Assembly (NCBI GenBank): GCA_964348755.1
Contig: CAYGDW010000035.1
Coordinates: 1 to 28,030, forward strand
Length of the DNA stretch: 28,030 nt
Direction of reading: 5' to 3'
From: UBA7960 sp964348755
GTDB lineage: Bacteria; Bacteroidota; Bacteroidia; Bacteroidales; UBA7960
Below the pieces are notes generated by a model. It saw only the letters and a program-made list of their open reading frames with translations. It was not told where the DNA came from and ran no database searches. Shown here in pieces: positions 14,354-22,504 of this stretch (within the stretch, counting starts at the first letter, position 1; the number at the start of each line of letters is the position of its first letter). The position numbers and the translations under genes were made by a program.

Positions 14354-16081
14354 ATGACCAGATATTTAAAGATTAGAGATCTGACTTTGCGCGACGGACA
14401 GCAGTCCCTTTTTGCCACTCGCATGACTCAGGCTCAGGTTGACCGCGTGCTGCCATTTTACAAGGATGCCGGATTTTATGCCATGGAGGTGTGGGGTGGT
14501 GCAGTGCCCGATTCGGTAATGCGCTACCTTGATGAAGACCCCTGGGAAAGGCTCGAAAAAATTAAAGCATCTGTTGGCACAAGCTCGTACCTTACCGCGC
14601 TTTCGCGAGGCCGCAACCTTTTTGGTTACAACCCCTATCCCGACTCGGTCATCGAAGGCTTTAACCGAAATGCCATTAAATCAGGAATTGATATTATGCG
14701 CATATTCGATGCCCTTAACGACACCACAAATATTGAATCTTCTATAAAGTTTGTTCACGAAAATGGCGGAATGGCCGACTGCACGGTTTGCTATACCATC
14801 GACCCTAAGTTCAGAAAAAGAGACCACCTGAAAGAACTGCTTAAAGGCAGGCTGCTGCCCGGTAAGGTTTTTACCATAGAATATTTTGTGCGCAAAGCCC
14901 AGGAACTTGAACGCATGGGCGCCGATATGATTACCATTAAAGATATGGCCGGACTCATACCGCCAGTAAAGTCGGGTATCATTGTTAAACTTATGAAAGA
15001 ACAGGTGGGCATCCCTGTTAATTTCCACACCCACTCAACCCCAGGTTATGGACTTGCTTCAGCCCTTACTGCAATACTTAGCGGAGTGGATATTCTGGAT
15101 ACCTGCATATTGAATTTTGCCGGAGGCCCCTCAGGTCCCTCATTCGAAATGGTGCAGATTTTTTGCAACAAACTGGGTATTGAAACTGGCGTTAACCTTG
15201 ATGCAGTTGTAAAAATTAATAAGGAACTTAAAGAAATACGCCAGGAACTGAGCGAGTTTGATACTTATCAGATCTTTCCGATTGAGTTTGACATTACCAA
15301 AGACAAGCTTCCAAAGGAGATTGACACCCTTTTTGACAAGGCAATAGAATTGGCCTTGGAGCGCAGGGAACGCGAATTGCTTGCCACAACCCAGGCCATT
15401 GAACAGTACTTCAGGTTTCCGCCGCCCAACGAGAATGTGCGCACAGCCGAAATCCCCGGTGGAATGTACACCAATATGATTGCCCAGCTCAAGCAACTGA
15501 AACTGGAAAAATTACTTCCAAGGGTACTCGAAATCATTCCAACGGTTCGGCTCAGCGCAGGCCTGCCGCCACTGGTTACCCCAACCAGCCAGATTGTTGG
15601 TGTGCAAGCCGTAAACTGCATAATTGACGAAAACAACGGCAAGCCATTTTATACCACCAATTCGGTGCAGTTTGTCAACCTGGTAAAAGGCCTTTACGGA
15701 AAAACCCCAATACCAATTGATCCGGCATTCCGAAAGCAAATTACTGGTTCGGCCAAAGTAACTCCCTACAGCCCAAAAGACTATAAAAAACAAGATAATC
15801 CGGTGCTGGAAGAATTTGGAGGGGTAAGGCTGGCCCAAAATGAAAAGGAAGAGCTGTTGCTCGAACTTTTCCCGTCGGTGGCAACCACCTTTTTGAGCAA
15901 GCGGATTGAACAGCGGCATTTGGCTCAACTCAGGGCTATACAAGATAAAAAACGCCGCGAATACGAAGCCGAAAAAGCAGCCTACGACAACCTTTCGCCC
16001 CAAGAAAAAGAAAAAAGGCTGTATGAAGGGCTTTACAACTACAAATGGACCACCATTAAACCAGACGAACCAGCCAGCTAA
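14354..16081 (+). CDS. Biotin-dependent carboxyltransferase subunit (oxaloacetate decarboxylase alpha / pyruvate carboxylase subunit B type), no biotinyl domain
   Basis: A 575-aa cytoplasmic TIM-barrel carboxyltransferase. Arg-Asp-Gly-Gln-Gln-Ser at 13-18 contains the metal ligand Asp14. Lys196 in Thr-Ile-Lys-Asp-Met-Ala-Gly is the lysine that is carbamylated in the family. His225 and His227 in His-Thr-His-Ser-Thr-Pro-Gly complete the metal site, and Gly-Gly-Pro-Ser-Gly-Pro-Ser-Phe-Glu-Met lies near 257-266. The conserved carboxylase domain continues to about 470. The last 100 residues are charged, with no Ala-Met-Lys-Met biotinylation site, so a separate biotin carrier must be encoded elsewhere. 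Substrate cannot be settled from sequence: oxaloacetate decarboxylase (OadA), pyruvate carboxylase B (PycB) and transcarboxylase 5S share these motifs. It is monocistronic here, ending in a strong bidirectional terminator. Confidence 0.9.
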   Translation: MTRYLKIRDLTLRDGQQSLFATRMTQAQVDRVLPFYKDAGFYAMEVWGGAVPDSVMRYLDEDPWERLEKIKASVGTSSYLTALSRGRNLFGYNPYPDSVIEGFNRNAIKSGIDIMRIFDALNDTTNIESSIKFVHENGGMADCTVCYTIDPKFRKRDHLKELLKGRLLPGKVFTIEYFVRKAQELERMGADMITIKDMAGLIPPVKSGIIVKLMKEQVGIPVNFHTHSTPGYGLASALTAILSGVDILDTCILNFAGGPSGPSFEMVQIFCNKLGIETGVNLDAVVKINKELKEIRQELSEFDTYQIFPIEFDITKDKLPKEIDTLFDKAIELALERRERELLATTQAIEQYFRFPPPNENVRTAEIPGGMYTNMIAQLKQLKLEKLLPRVLEIIPTVRLSAGLPPLVTPTSQIVGVQAVNCIIDENNGKPFYTTNSVQFVNLVKGLYGKTPIPIDPAFRKQITGSAKVTPYSPKDYKKQDNPVLEEFGGVRLAQNEKEELLLELFPSVATTFLSKRIEQRHLAQLRAIQDKKRREYEAEKAAYDNLSPQEKEKRLYEGLYNYKWTTIKPDEPAS

Positions 16082-16123
16082 AAACCAGCCTGATCCGTAT
16101 GTTGGCTCATTATTTTTAAAAAC

Positions 16124-16159
16124 AAAACCGCCCCCGAAGGCTAACTCAGGGGCGGTTTT
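16124..16159. terminator. Bidirectional rho-independent terminator
   Basis: A perfect 11-bp stem AAAACCGCCCC (16124-16134) with GGGGCGGTTTT (16149-16159) and a 14-nt loop. The AAAA/TTTT ends supply a T-tract in both directions. It serves the two converging genes, the carboxyltransferase (+) and YceI (-). Confidence 0.92.
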
Positions 16160-16178
16160 AGCTTTTTAGGTAAAGCCT

Positions 16179-16847
16179 TTAGTAAGCAGCTGTAATATTT
16201 AACTTTATGTTAACATTGTCATTGATGAGGTTGTCGCCAAGGTTTTCGAAAAAACGTCCTGAGCCAAAACGTACATCAAAAAGCGAACGGTCAAAATCGA
16301 AATCGGCCGTTGCAGTAACCTGACCTTCGGCATGGTTGATGGTGGCAGGAAATGCCAGGCTGTGAGTGATTCCTTTTAGGGTCAGATTGCCAGACACCCT
16401 GTAGTTTGGTTGACCCACTGCAGCGCCTTCAATGGCTTCAAATTTTACAAACTGAAAATTGGCTTCCGGAAAGCTGGCAACCCCAAAAAAATCATCAGAT
16501 TCGAGGTGCCCCTTCAAACGGCTATTCATGTCGGGATCAGTTAGGTCGGTTACCCCAATTGAGGTCATATCGATAACCACATTTGCTCCCCAAAGCCTGC
16601 CGTCAAAAACGATAATTTCGCCTTCTTTAATTGAAATAACCCCATTGTGCCCCGAGCCGGTTACTTTTGTTCCAAGCCATTCAACTTGGCTTGCCTGGCT
16701 GTCAATTACAGCACGAGTGGCCTCCTCAGGAATTTCTCCGGCTTCAAGCCTGGCAATTACCTCTGCTTTTTTTTGATTGCCTGCACCGCAAGAAGCCAAT
16801 ACCGCGGCAGCAAATACAAATAATACAATTAAACGGATTGTTTTCAT
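16179..16847 (-). CDS. YceI-family lipoprotein
   Basis: A 222-aa protein with a lipoprotein signal (Leu-Ala-Ser-Cys, Cys20), a linker to about residue 45, and a YceI lipocalin-like beta-barrel (about 45-222). Family marks include Ser-Gln-Val-Glu-Trp-Leu-Gly-Thr-Lys-Val early in the barrel, a Leu-Lys-Gly-His-Leu-Glu-Ser-Asp-Asp-Phe-Phe motif, the Phe-Pro-Glu-Ala-Asn-Phe strand, and the Gly-Asn-Leu-Thr-Leu-Lys-Gly-Ile-Thr-His hairpin. YceI barrels bind long isoprenoid or other amphiphilic molecules, with polyprenyl ligands known for some members. The ligand here is unknown. The gene stands alone, converging on the carboxyltransferase gene and diverging from the V-ATPase operon. Confidence 0.92.
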   Translation of the reverse strand: MKTIRLIVLFVFAAAVLASCGAGNQKKAEVIARLEAGEIPEEATRAVIDSQASQVEWLGTKVTGSGHNGVISIKEGEIIVFDGRLWGANVVIDMTSIGVTDLTDPDMNSRLKGHLESDDFFGVASFPEANFQFVKFEAIEGAAVGQPNYRVSGNLTLKGITHSLAFPATINHAEGQVTATADFDFDRSLFDVRFGSGRFFENLGDNLINDNVNIKLNITAAY

Positions 16848-17022
16848 TTTGATATGATTTACGATTACAATTCCAAAAAAATAATTTTTTCAAAATTTAA
16901 ACTACTTTTTTAGGGTATTGTTCAGTTCATGGTCCAAAATCAAAAAAAATCAAAGCCAAAAATCAAAAATTGCAAGCTAACAGCATTTTGACAACTCAAA
17001 AATTCTGATTTTATAAGGTTAC

Positions 17023-17042
17023 TTCAGAAAAAGCCTTCTGAA
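17023..17042. repeat. Inverted repeat, 7-bp arms
   Basis: TTCAGAA (17023-17029) and TTCTGAA (17036-17042) are perfect reverse complements around a 6-base AAAGCC spacer. There is no T-run after it on either strand that would make it a terminator. It could be an operator half-site pair or chance. Confidence 0.45.
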
Positions 17043-17074
17043 AAACAGGGTGTTTAATTTAATTTTTTTACCTT

Positions 17075-17094
17075 TCCGGGATTTAAGTCCCGGA
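17075..17094. repeat. Inverted repeat, 7-bp GC-rich arms
   Basis: TCCGGGA (17075-17081) and TCCCGGA (17088-17094) form a perfect stem around TTTAAG. It is GC-rich in an AT-rich region. A T-run precedes rather than follows it on the + strand, so it is not a normal terminator. Confidence 0.5.
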
Positions 17095-17150
17095 CCAATC
17101 ATTGCCTGCAGCATTCAGTTATATTTACTAAGAAGTAGCATTTTTTGAGG

Positions 17151-17168
17151 TTGTTAAATGTTTAACAA
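17151..17168. repeat. Palindrome, candidate operator of the V-ATPase promoter
   Basis: TTGTTAAA (17151-17158), TG, TTTAACAA (17161-17168) is a perfect 8-2-8 palindrome. It ends 13 bp before the -7 box at 17182, so it covers the place where the -33 element should be. This is a position where a dimeric regulator could block or recruit polymerase. Confidence 0.5.
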
Positions 17169-17181
17169 ATCGAATTTATGC

Positions 17182-17189
17182 TAACTTTG
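17182..17189 (+). promoter_or_regulatory. -7 promoter box for the V-ATPase operon
   Basis: TAACTTTG matches the TAnnTTTG consensus exactly, 119 bp upstream of the chosen subunit E start. The -33 region overlaps the right arm of the palindrome at 17161-17168 and is not a clear TTTG. Confidence 0.55.
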
Positions 17190-17308
17190 CACGTCAAAAA
17201 AAATGGGGCAAAAACAAGCGAAACTTAAGGTAGCAACTTTAATTTTTGCTGAACTTTTCTTACTTTCGCAGATTCATTTTTCGAAAAGTCTTTATAAATC
17301 AAACAGAT

Positions 17309-17923
17309 ATGCAAACCAAACTTCAGGAATTAACCGAAAGAATTTATCAGGAGGGCGTTAGTAAGGCCAATTTGGAGGCCGATACTATTCTTGCTGATGC
17401 CCGCAAACAAGCCGATGACCTTTTGGCAAAAGCCAGCCGGCAGGCCGAAGAAATCATTAAAGAAGCAAAAAAGGATGCTGCAACCCTTCATAAAAATTCT
17501 ATCAGCGAGCTACAGCTTGCAGGGCGGCAAGCCATTTCAGACCTGAAGCAAAAAATAGCTGGCCTGGTTGAAACCGGCATAGTGCAACCCCAAACCAAAG
17601 GCGCTTTCAAAGACATTGCTTTTATGCAAGAACTGATTAAAGCCGTTGTTAAAAACTGGAACCCCAACCAGAATGAAAATGTTGAACTGAGCGTTTTGCT
17701 ACCTTCGGCCTCCAAAAAAGAATTTGAAGCCTTTTTTAAGGAAAAAGCAACAGACCTGCTCGACAGAGGCCTACAGCTTAGCTATTCTGAAAAAATGAAA
17801 TCGGGCTTTAAAGTAGGCCCTAAAGACGGCGGATATATGATTTCGTTTGCCGACGAAGATTTTGAAAATTTTTTCAGGGCTTACCTGCGCCCAAAACTCA
17901 TTGAACTGCTTTACGGCAAATAG
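17309..17923 (+). CDS. ntpE: V-type ATPase subunit E (peripheral stalk)
   Basis: A 204-aa protein starting Met-Gln-Thr-Lys-Leu-Gln-Glu-Leu-Thr. I chose the ATG at 17309 because the upstream ATG at 17246 adds basic, non-conserved residues and the family begins with this amphipathic helix. Residues about 1-70 are a long Ala/Glu/Lys-rich helix with a heptad pattern (peripheral stalk coiled coil). The C-terminal half is the globular head that caps the A3B3 ring, with a Gly-Phe-Lys-Val-Gly-Pro-Lys-Asp-Gly-Gly-Tyr segment. Subunit E acts as stator and would normally pair with subunit G/H, which is not encoded in this cluster. It is the first gene of a seven-gene operon. Confidence 0.88.
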   Translation: MQTKLQELTERIYQEGVSKANLEADTILADARKQADDLLAKASRQAEEIIKEAKKDAATLHKNSISELQLAGRQAISDLKQKIAGLVETGIVQPQTKGAFKDIAFMQELIKAVVKNWNPNQNENVELSVLLPSASKKEFEAFFKEKATDLLDRGLQLSYSEKMKSGFKVGPKDGGYMISFADEDFENFFRAYLRPKLIELLYGK

Positions 17924-17982
17924 GGAAATGCATTTGGGGCAATAGCCCATTAAAAGATTCAAAAAACAAAAACCTTTTGTAA

Positions 17983-18810
17983 GTGAAGCGAAACTATTAC
18001 TACCTGGTAGCAGGCCTTCAGGACATAACCATAGATGTTCACAAGCTGCAATTTACACAAATTGCTTTCAGGGATGAACTAAAATCGCACATTCATCCCG
18101 ATGATTATTCGCTGGCCGAAATGTTGTTTCTGCAATTTGACAACGCCAACCTGCTGAACCTGCTTTTGAAAAACGGAAAACCATTTGACCTGAGAGGGAA
18201 CTTTTCCCTTGAATGGCTCGAAGAAAATATAAAAGAGCCGATTAGCCTGCCAGCGTATATGGTGCAATTCATTACTGCCTTCAAAAACAAAGAGCAGATA
18301 ATGCCCGATCTTAGCCCCGAAAACGAACTCTCTACCTTGTTTTTTGATCAGATGATGGCCCACCCAAACCAATTTATTAGAAAATGGTTTGAATTTGAAC
18401 TCAACGTTAGAAATATAGTTGCCGCCTTGCTGGCCCGAAAATATGAAATTGCCTATGAGTTTCAGATAATTGGCTCAGGCGAAACCTCAAACACCATTCG
18501 CAAAAGCCATGCACGCGACTTTGGACTGGGTGCCGAGATCAATTACCTTGATGACCTGGCAAATTTTGTTCGCAACGAAAACATTCAGGAGCGCGAAAAA
18601 GCCATTGACGACCTGAGGTGGAAATACCTGGATGACGAAACTTTTTTTGAGTATTTTACCATGGAAAAAGTCCTCGCATTTACAATAAAGCTGGGAATTG
18701 CCGAACGATGGCTAGGCATTGACAAAGAGCACGGAAACGAAATGTTCCGCAATCTGCTCAAAGAATTACAATCGAGCTACAAATTACCCGAAACATTTAC
18801 AGAAAAATAA
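17983..18810 (+). CDS. DUF2764 protein of V-ATPase operon (possible stand-in for subunit C/d)
   Basis: A 275-aa soluble-looking protein starting at GTG (17983) with Lys-Arg-Asn-Tyr-Tyr-Tyr-Leu-Val-Ala-Gly-Leu-Gln-Asp. It matches the DUF2764 family (PF10962), which I know as a regular member of V-ATPase operons in Bacteroidota, Chlamydiae and spirochaetes. It is predicted mostly helical with no membrane segment or signal. The start Tyr-Tyr-Leu-Val-Ala-Gly-Leu and the place in the operon, between E and A, are where other bacteria carry the central-rotor cap subunit C (d). A role linking the D shaft to the K ring is therefore an inference. It is 60 bp after subunit E and 6 bp before subunit A. 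Confidence 0.88.
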   Translation: MKRNYYYLVAGLQDITIDVHKLQFTQIAFRDELKSHIHPDDYSLAEMLFLQFDNANLLNLLLKNGKPFDLRGNFSLEWLEENIKEPISLPAYMVQFITAFKNKEQIMPDLSPENELSTLFFDQMMAHPNQFIRKWFEFELNVRNIVAALLARKYEIAYEFQIIGSGETSNTIRKSHARDFGLGAEINYLDDLANFVRNENIQEREKAIDDLRWKYLDDETFFEYFTMEKVLAFTIKLGIAERWLGIDKEHGNEMFRNLLKELQSSYKLPETFTEK

Positions 18811-18816
18811 ACATAT

Positions 18817-20574
18817 ATGAATACAATCGGTAAGGTAACCGGAATTATTTCAAACCTTGTAATTGTTGAAACCGAAGGCAGGGCTGCACAAAACGAGATC
18901 TGCTTCATAAACCATGGCGGAACCCGGCTTATGGCTGAGGTAATCAAAATTATGGGGAAAAAGGTTTATGTGCAGGTTTTTGAGAGCACCCGCGGTCTTA
19001 AGGTGGGAAGCCAGGTTGAATTTATGGGGCACATGCTTGAGGTAACCCTTGGGCCAGGCCTGCTTTCGAAAAATTTTGACGGGCTACAAAACGACCTTGA
19101 TAAAATGGAAGGCGTTTTTTTAAAAAGGGGCGATTACACCGACCCGCTCGACGACCATAAATTATTCAGTTTTGTGCCGCTTGCAAAACCTGGCGACCAG
19201 GTACGGGCCGGAAGCTGGCTGGGCGAAGCGAAAGAAAACTGGATGCCCCATAAGATCATGATCCCGTTTAAAATGACCGGCCAATACACGGTAAAAAGCG
19301 TTGTGACCGAGGGAAATTATAAGATCAATGACACCATTGCACTTGTAACAGATGCCGAAGGAAACGACATTAAAATAACCATGGTGCAGAAGTGGCCGGT
19401 TAAGGTACCTATACGTGCATACAAGGAAAAGCCAAGGCCCTTTAAGATTTTGGAAACAGGCATCAGGGTAATGGACACCCTGAACCCCATTGCCGAAGGC
19501 GGCACCGGTTTTATTCCCGGCCCTTTTGGTTCGGGCAAGACTGTGCTTCAGCACAACCTTTCGAAGAATGCAGAAGCCGACCTGGTAATTATTGCCGCTT
19601 GCGGCGAGCGGGCCAACGAGGTGGTTGAAATATTTACCGAATTTCCTGAGCTTGATGATCCCCGCACCGGAAGAAAGCTAATGGAACGCACCACCATAAT
19701 TGCAAACACCTCAAATATGCCTGTGGCAGCCCGCGAAGCCTCAGTATATACAGCCATGACCATTGCAGAGTACTACAGGGCTATGGGGCTAAAAGTTCTG
19801 CTTCTTGCCGACTCAACCTCGCGCTGGGCACAGGCATTGCGCGAAATGTCGAACCGCATGGAAGAACTTCCGGGACCCGATGGTTTTCCAATGGATTTGC
19901 CCGCAATTATTTCAAACTTTTATTCAAGGGCAGGTTTTGTTTTCCTGAACAACGGCCAAACCGGCTCCATTACTTTTATCGGAACGGTTTCGCCTGCTGG
20001 CGGTAACCTTAAAGAGCCCGTTACCGAATCGACCAAAAAAGCCGCACGTTGCTTTTATGCCCTTTCGCAGCAACGTGCCGATAGTAAGCGCTACCCGGCA
20101 ATAGACCCCATCGACAGCTATTCGAAATACCTTGAATATCCGGAAATTGCCGACTATCTAAATAACAGGATAGCACCAAAATGGACCGAAAACGTGTTTA
20201 AAACAAAAAATATTCTCCTTCGCGGAAGAGAAGCCCATGAGCAAATTAACATTCTGGGCGATGATGGAGTACCGCTCGACTACCACCTGAAATACTGGAA
20301 AGCCGAACTGATTGACTTTGTTATTTTGCAGCAGGATGCCTTCGACAAGATCGATGCATCATCATCGTTGGTAAGGCAGCATTTTATGCTCGAAAAAGTG
20401 CTGGAAGTTTGCGATATGGCTTTTCAATTTGAATCGTTCGAACAGGTAAACCCTTATTTTAAGCGTATTATCAATGCCCTGAAGCAAATGAACTACTCCG
20501 TGTTTGAATCGGAGCAGTTTAAAAATAATGAAAAAGAACTTCAAACTATTATTCAGGAAAGGAAGATTGCATAA
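18817..20574 (+). CDS. ntpA: V-type ATPase catalytic subunit A
   Basis: A 585-aa catalytic subunit of normal length. The P-loop Gly-Pro-Phe-Gly-Ser-Gly-Lys-Thr lies at 235-242 with Lys241 contacting ATP, and Gly-Glu-Arg at 263-265 supplies the catalytic glutamate. The bulge domain characteristic of V/A-type A subunits sits at about 110-190. The motif Leu-Leu-Ala-Asp-Ser-Thr-Ser-Arg-Trp (Walker B region) lies near 327-335, and Ser-Asn-Arg-Met-Glu-Glu-Leu-Pro near 343. The stop codon overlaps the start of subunit B by one base (TAATG), implying translational coupling that helps fix the 1:1 A:B ratio. Direction of work, ATP-driven ion pumping or ATP synthesis, cannot be read from sequence. Confidence 0.97.
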   Translation: MNTIGKVTGIISNLVIVETEGRAAQNEICFINHGGTRLMAEVIKIMGKKVYVQVFESTRGLKVGSQVEFMGHMLEVTLGPGLLSKNFDGLQNDLDKMEGVFLKRGDYTDPLDDHKLFSFVPLAKPGDQVRAGSWLGEAKENWMPHKIMIPFKMTGQYTVKSVVTEGNYKINDTIALVTDAEGNDIKITMVQKWPVKVPIRAYKEKPRPFKILETGIRVMDTLNPIAEGGTGFIPGPFGSGKTVLQHNLSKNAEADLVIIAACGERANEVVEIFTEFPELDDPRTGRKLMERTTIIANTSNMPVAAREASVYTAMTIAEYYRAMGLKVLLLADSTSRWAQALREMSNRMEELPGPDGFPMDLPAIISNFYSRAGFVFLNNGQTGSITFIGTVSPAGGNLKEPVTESTKKAARCFYALSQQRADSKRYPAIDPIDSYSKYLEYPEIADYLNNRIAPKWTENVFKTKNILLRGREAHEQINILGDDGVPLDYHLKYWKAELIDFVILQQDAFDKIDASSSLVRQHFMLEKVLEVCDMAFQFESFEQVNPYFKRIINALKQMNYSVFESEQFKNNEKELQTIIQERKIA

Positions 20575-21899
20575 TGGAAAAGGAAACCAAAGCATTTCAG
20601 CGTGTATATACCAAGCTTTATCAGCTAACCAAGGCCACCGTGTCGCTTCATGCGAGTGGCGTGGGCAACGAGGAGCTTGCCATTGTTGATGGCCGGTTGG
20701 CTCAGGTTGTAAAAATTATAGGAGAAATGGTTACCCTGCAGGTTTTTGCCGGTACCGAGGGTATTGCCACCAATGCCGAGGTGATTTTTACCGGCAAGGC
20801 ACCCACCCTAAAGGTTAGCGACGACCTTGCCGGCCGCTTCTTCAACGCCTATGGCGAGCCCCTCGATGGCAGCCAAATAATGGGCGAAGAGCGCGAAATT
20901 GGCGGGCCAAGTGTAAACCCGGTTCGACGCAAGCAGCCCTCCGAGCTGATTGCAACTGGTATAGCAGGTATCGACCTTAACAATACCCTGGTTACAGGTC
21001 AAAAAATTCCGTTCTTTGCCGACCCCGACCAGCCCTTTAACCAGGTAATGGCCATGGTGGCATTGCGGGCAAAGGCCGACAAAATTATTTTGGGCGGTGT
21101 GGGCCTCACCAACGACGACTATCTCTATTTTAAGCATGTGTTTGACAATGCCGGAGCCCTCGACCGCATTGTGGGCTTTATTAATACCACCGAAAACCCA
21201 CCCGTTGAGCGCCTTCTGGTGCCCGACATGGCTCTGACTGCAGCCGAATATTTTGCCGTTGAAAAACAGGAAAAAGTACTGGTACTGCTTACCGACCTCA
21301 CCCTTTATGCCGACGCCCTGAGCATAGTGTCGAACCGAATGGACCAAATCCCATCAAAAGACAGTATGCCCGGATCGCTCTACTCCGACCTTGCGCGCCT
21401 TTACGAAAAGGCTGTGCAGTTTCCAGACGGAGGTTCAATTACAATTATTGCCGTTACCACACTCTCGGGAGGCGACATTACACACGCAATACCCGACAAT
21501 ACCGGATATATTACCGAAGGGCAGCTATTCTTACGCAAAGACAGCGATGTAGGTAAGGTTATTGTTGACCCATTCCGAAGCCTCTCGCGACTCAAACAAC
21601 TTGTTATTGGCAAGAAAACCCGTAAAGACCACCCACAGGTTATGAACGCCGCCGTTAGGCTTTATGCCGATGCAGCCATCGCAAAAACCAAATTGGAAAA
21701 TGGCTTTGACCTGACTGACTACGACGAGCGGACGCTCGATTTTGCCAAAGGCTATTCCGAAAAACTGCTTGCCATTGATGTAAATATCGATGTGGACACC
21801 ATGCTCGAAACCGCCTACGACCTTTTCAACAAGTATTTTACACCGGCCGAGGTGGGTATTCGCCAGGAGTTTGTTGACAAATACTGGAAGAGAAATTAA
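20574..21899 (+). CDS. ntpB: V-type ATPase non-catalytic subunit B
   Basis: A 441-aa subunit that alternates with A in the A3B3 head. It has the overall ATPase fold but no P-loop: the equivalent place reads Pro-Phe-Phe-Ala-Asp-Pro-Asp-Gln-Pro-Phe-Asn-Gln, as expected for a regulatory site. Conserved family stretches are Ile-Gly-Gly-Pro-Ser-Val-Asn-Pro-Val-Arg-Arg near 117-127, Leu-Leu-Thr-Asp-Leu-Thr-Leu-Tyr-Ala-Asp-Ala-Leu, and the Pro-Gly-Ser-Leu-Tyr-Ser-Asp-Leu-Ala motif. It starts at the ATG overlapping the stop of A and is followed 2 bp later by subunit D. Confidence 0.96.
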   Translation: MEKETKAFQRVYTKLYQLTKATVSLHASGVGNEELAIVDGRLAQVVKIIGEMVTLQVFAGTEGIATNAEVIFTGKAPTLKVSDDLAGRFFNAYGEPLDGSQIMGEEREIGGPSVNPVRRKQPSELIATGIAGIDLNNTLVTGQKIPFFADPDQPFNQVMAMVALRAKADKIILGGVGLTNDDYLYFKHVFDNAGALDRIVGFINTTENPPVERLLVPDMALTAAEYFAVEKQEKVLVLLTDLTLYADALSIVSNRMDQIPSKDSMPGSLYSDLARLYEKAVQFPDGGSITIIAVTTLSGGDITHAIPDNTGYITEGQLFLRKDSDVGKVIVDPFRSLSRLKQLVIGKKTRKDHPQVMNAAVRLYADAAIAKTKLENGFDLTDYDERTLDFAKGYSEKLLAIDVNIDVDTMLETAYDLFNKYFTPAEVGIRQEFVDKYWKRN

Positions 21900-21901
21900 T
21901 T

Positions 21902-22504
21902 ATGGCCATTAAGTTTCAATACAACAAAACCGCGCTTCAGCACATTGACAAACAGCTGAAGATCAGGGTGCGTGCCCTTCCTACCCTTAAAAACAAGGAA
22001 GCCGCGCTGCGTGTAGAGGTAAAAAAAGCCAAATCGACCGCCGAAGAGTTTGAAGCCAGACTTAATGAAAAACTCGAGGCCTACCAGCAGGCCATTGAAC
22101 TGTGGGGCGAGTTTGACAACGACCTGGTAAGCATACAGGACGTGGACCTTTCGGTAAAAAAGATTGCCGGGGTAAGGACGCCTGTGCTCGATGATGTTAA
22201 ATTTTCAGTAAAGGAGTTCAGCATTTTTAACCGCCCAGGCTGGTACCTCGATGGCATAAACATTGTTAAGCAGCTTGCGCGGATTGCCATTGAACGCGAA
22301 GTGTTTTTTCAGAAAATGCAACTGCTCGACCATGCCCGCCGAAAAACTACCCAAAAAGTAAACCTGTACGAAAAAGTACAAATTCCGGGGTTTCAGAAAG
22401 CCATACTTAAAATTAAGCGCTACCTCGAAGACGAGGAAAACCTGTCGAAAGCTGCCCAAAAGATCGTTAAATCACGTATTCAGGAAATGGAGGCCACCGT
22501 ATGA
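21902..22504 (+). CDS. ntpD: V-type ATPase subunit D (central rotor shaft)
   Basis: A 200-aa, almost entirely helical protein of usual length. The N-terminal helix (about 1-80) and C-terminal helix (about 120-200) would form the antiparallel coiled coil that turns inside the A3B3 head. The family-typical Arg-Pro-Gly-Trp-Tyr-Leu-Asp-Gly-Ile motif lies mid-protein near 112-120. The canonical partner, subunit F, is not in this cluster. The stop codon overlaps the start of subunit I (ATGA), so translation is coupled. Confidence 0.92.
   Translation: MAIKFQYNKTALQHIDKQLKIRVRALPTLKNKEAALRVEVKKAKSTAEEFEARLNEKLEAYQQAIELWGEFDNDLVSIQDVDLSVKKIAGVRTPVLDDVKFSVKEFSIFNRPGWYLDGINIVKQLARIAIEREVFFQKMQLLDHARRKTTQKVNLYEKVQIPGFQKAILKIKRYLEDEENLSKAAQKIVKSRIQEMEATV

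Larger units (their letters stand above)
16848..17308. other. 461-bp AT-rich intergenic region between yceI-like gene and the V-ATPase operon
   Basis: I see no convincing gene. An in-frame ATG at 17246 would add 21 residues to subunit E but has no conserved sequence. The region holds three perfect inverted repeats (17023-17042, 17075-17094, 17151-17168) and a -7 box at 17182-17189. It must contain the promoters of both divergent genes; no clear -7 box was seen for the YceI gene. A small RNA is possible but not supported by a terminator. Confidence 0.7.

Noticed and set aside
16081..16170. Small ORF continuing past the carboxyltransferase gene through the terminator
   Set aside because: It runs through the strong hairpin at 16124-16159 and has lysine/proline-rich, non-protein-like composition.
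17246..17308. Longer subunit E start at the ATG at 17246
   Set aside because: The extra 21 residues are basic and unlike the family N-terminus; the ATG at 17309 fits the conserved start.
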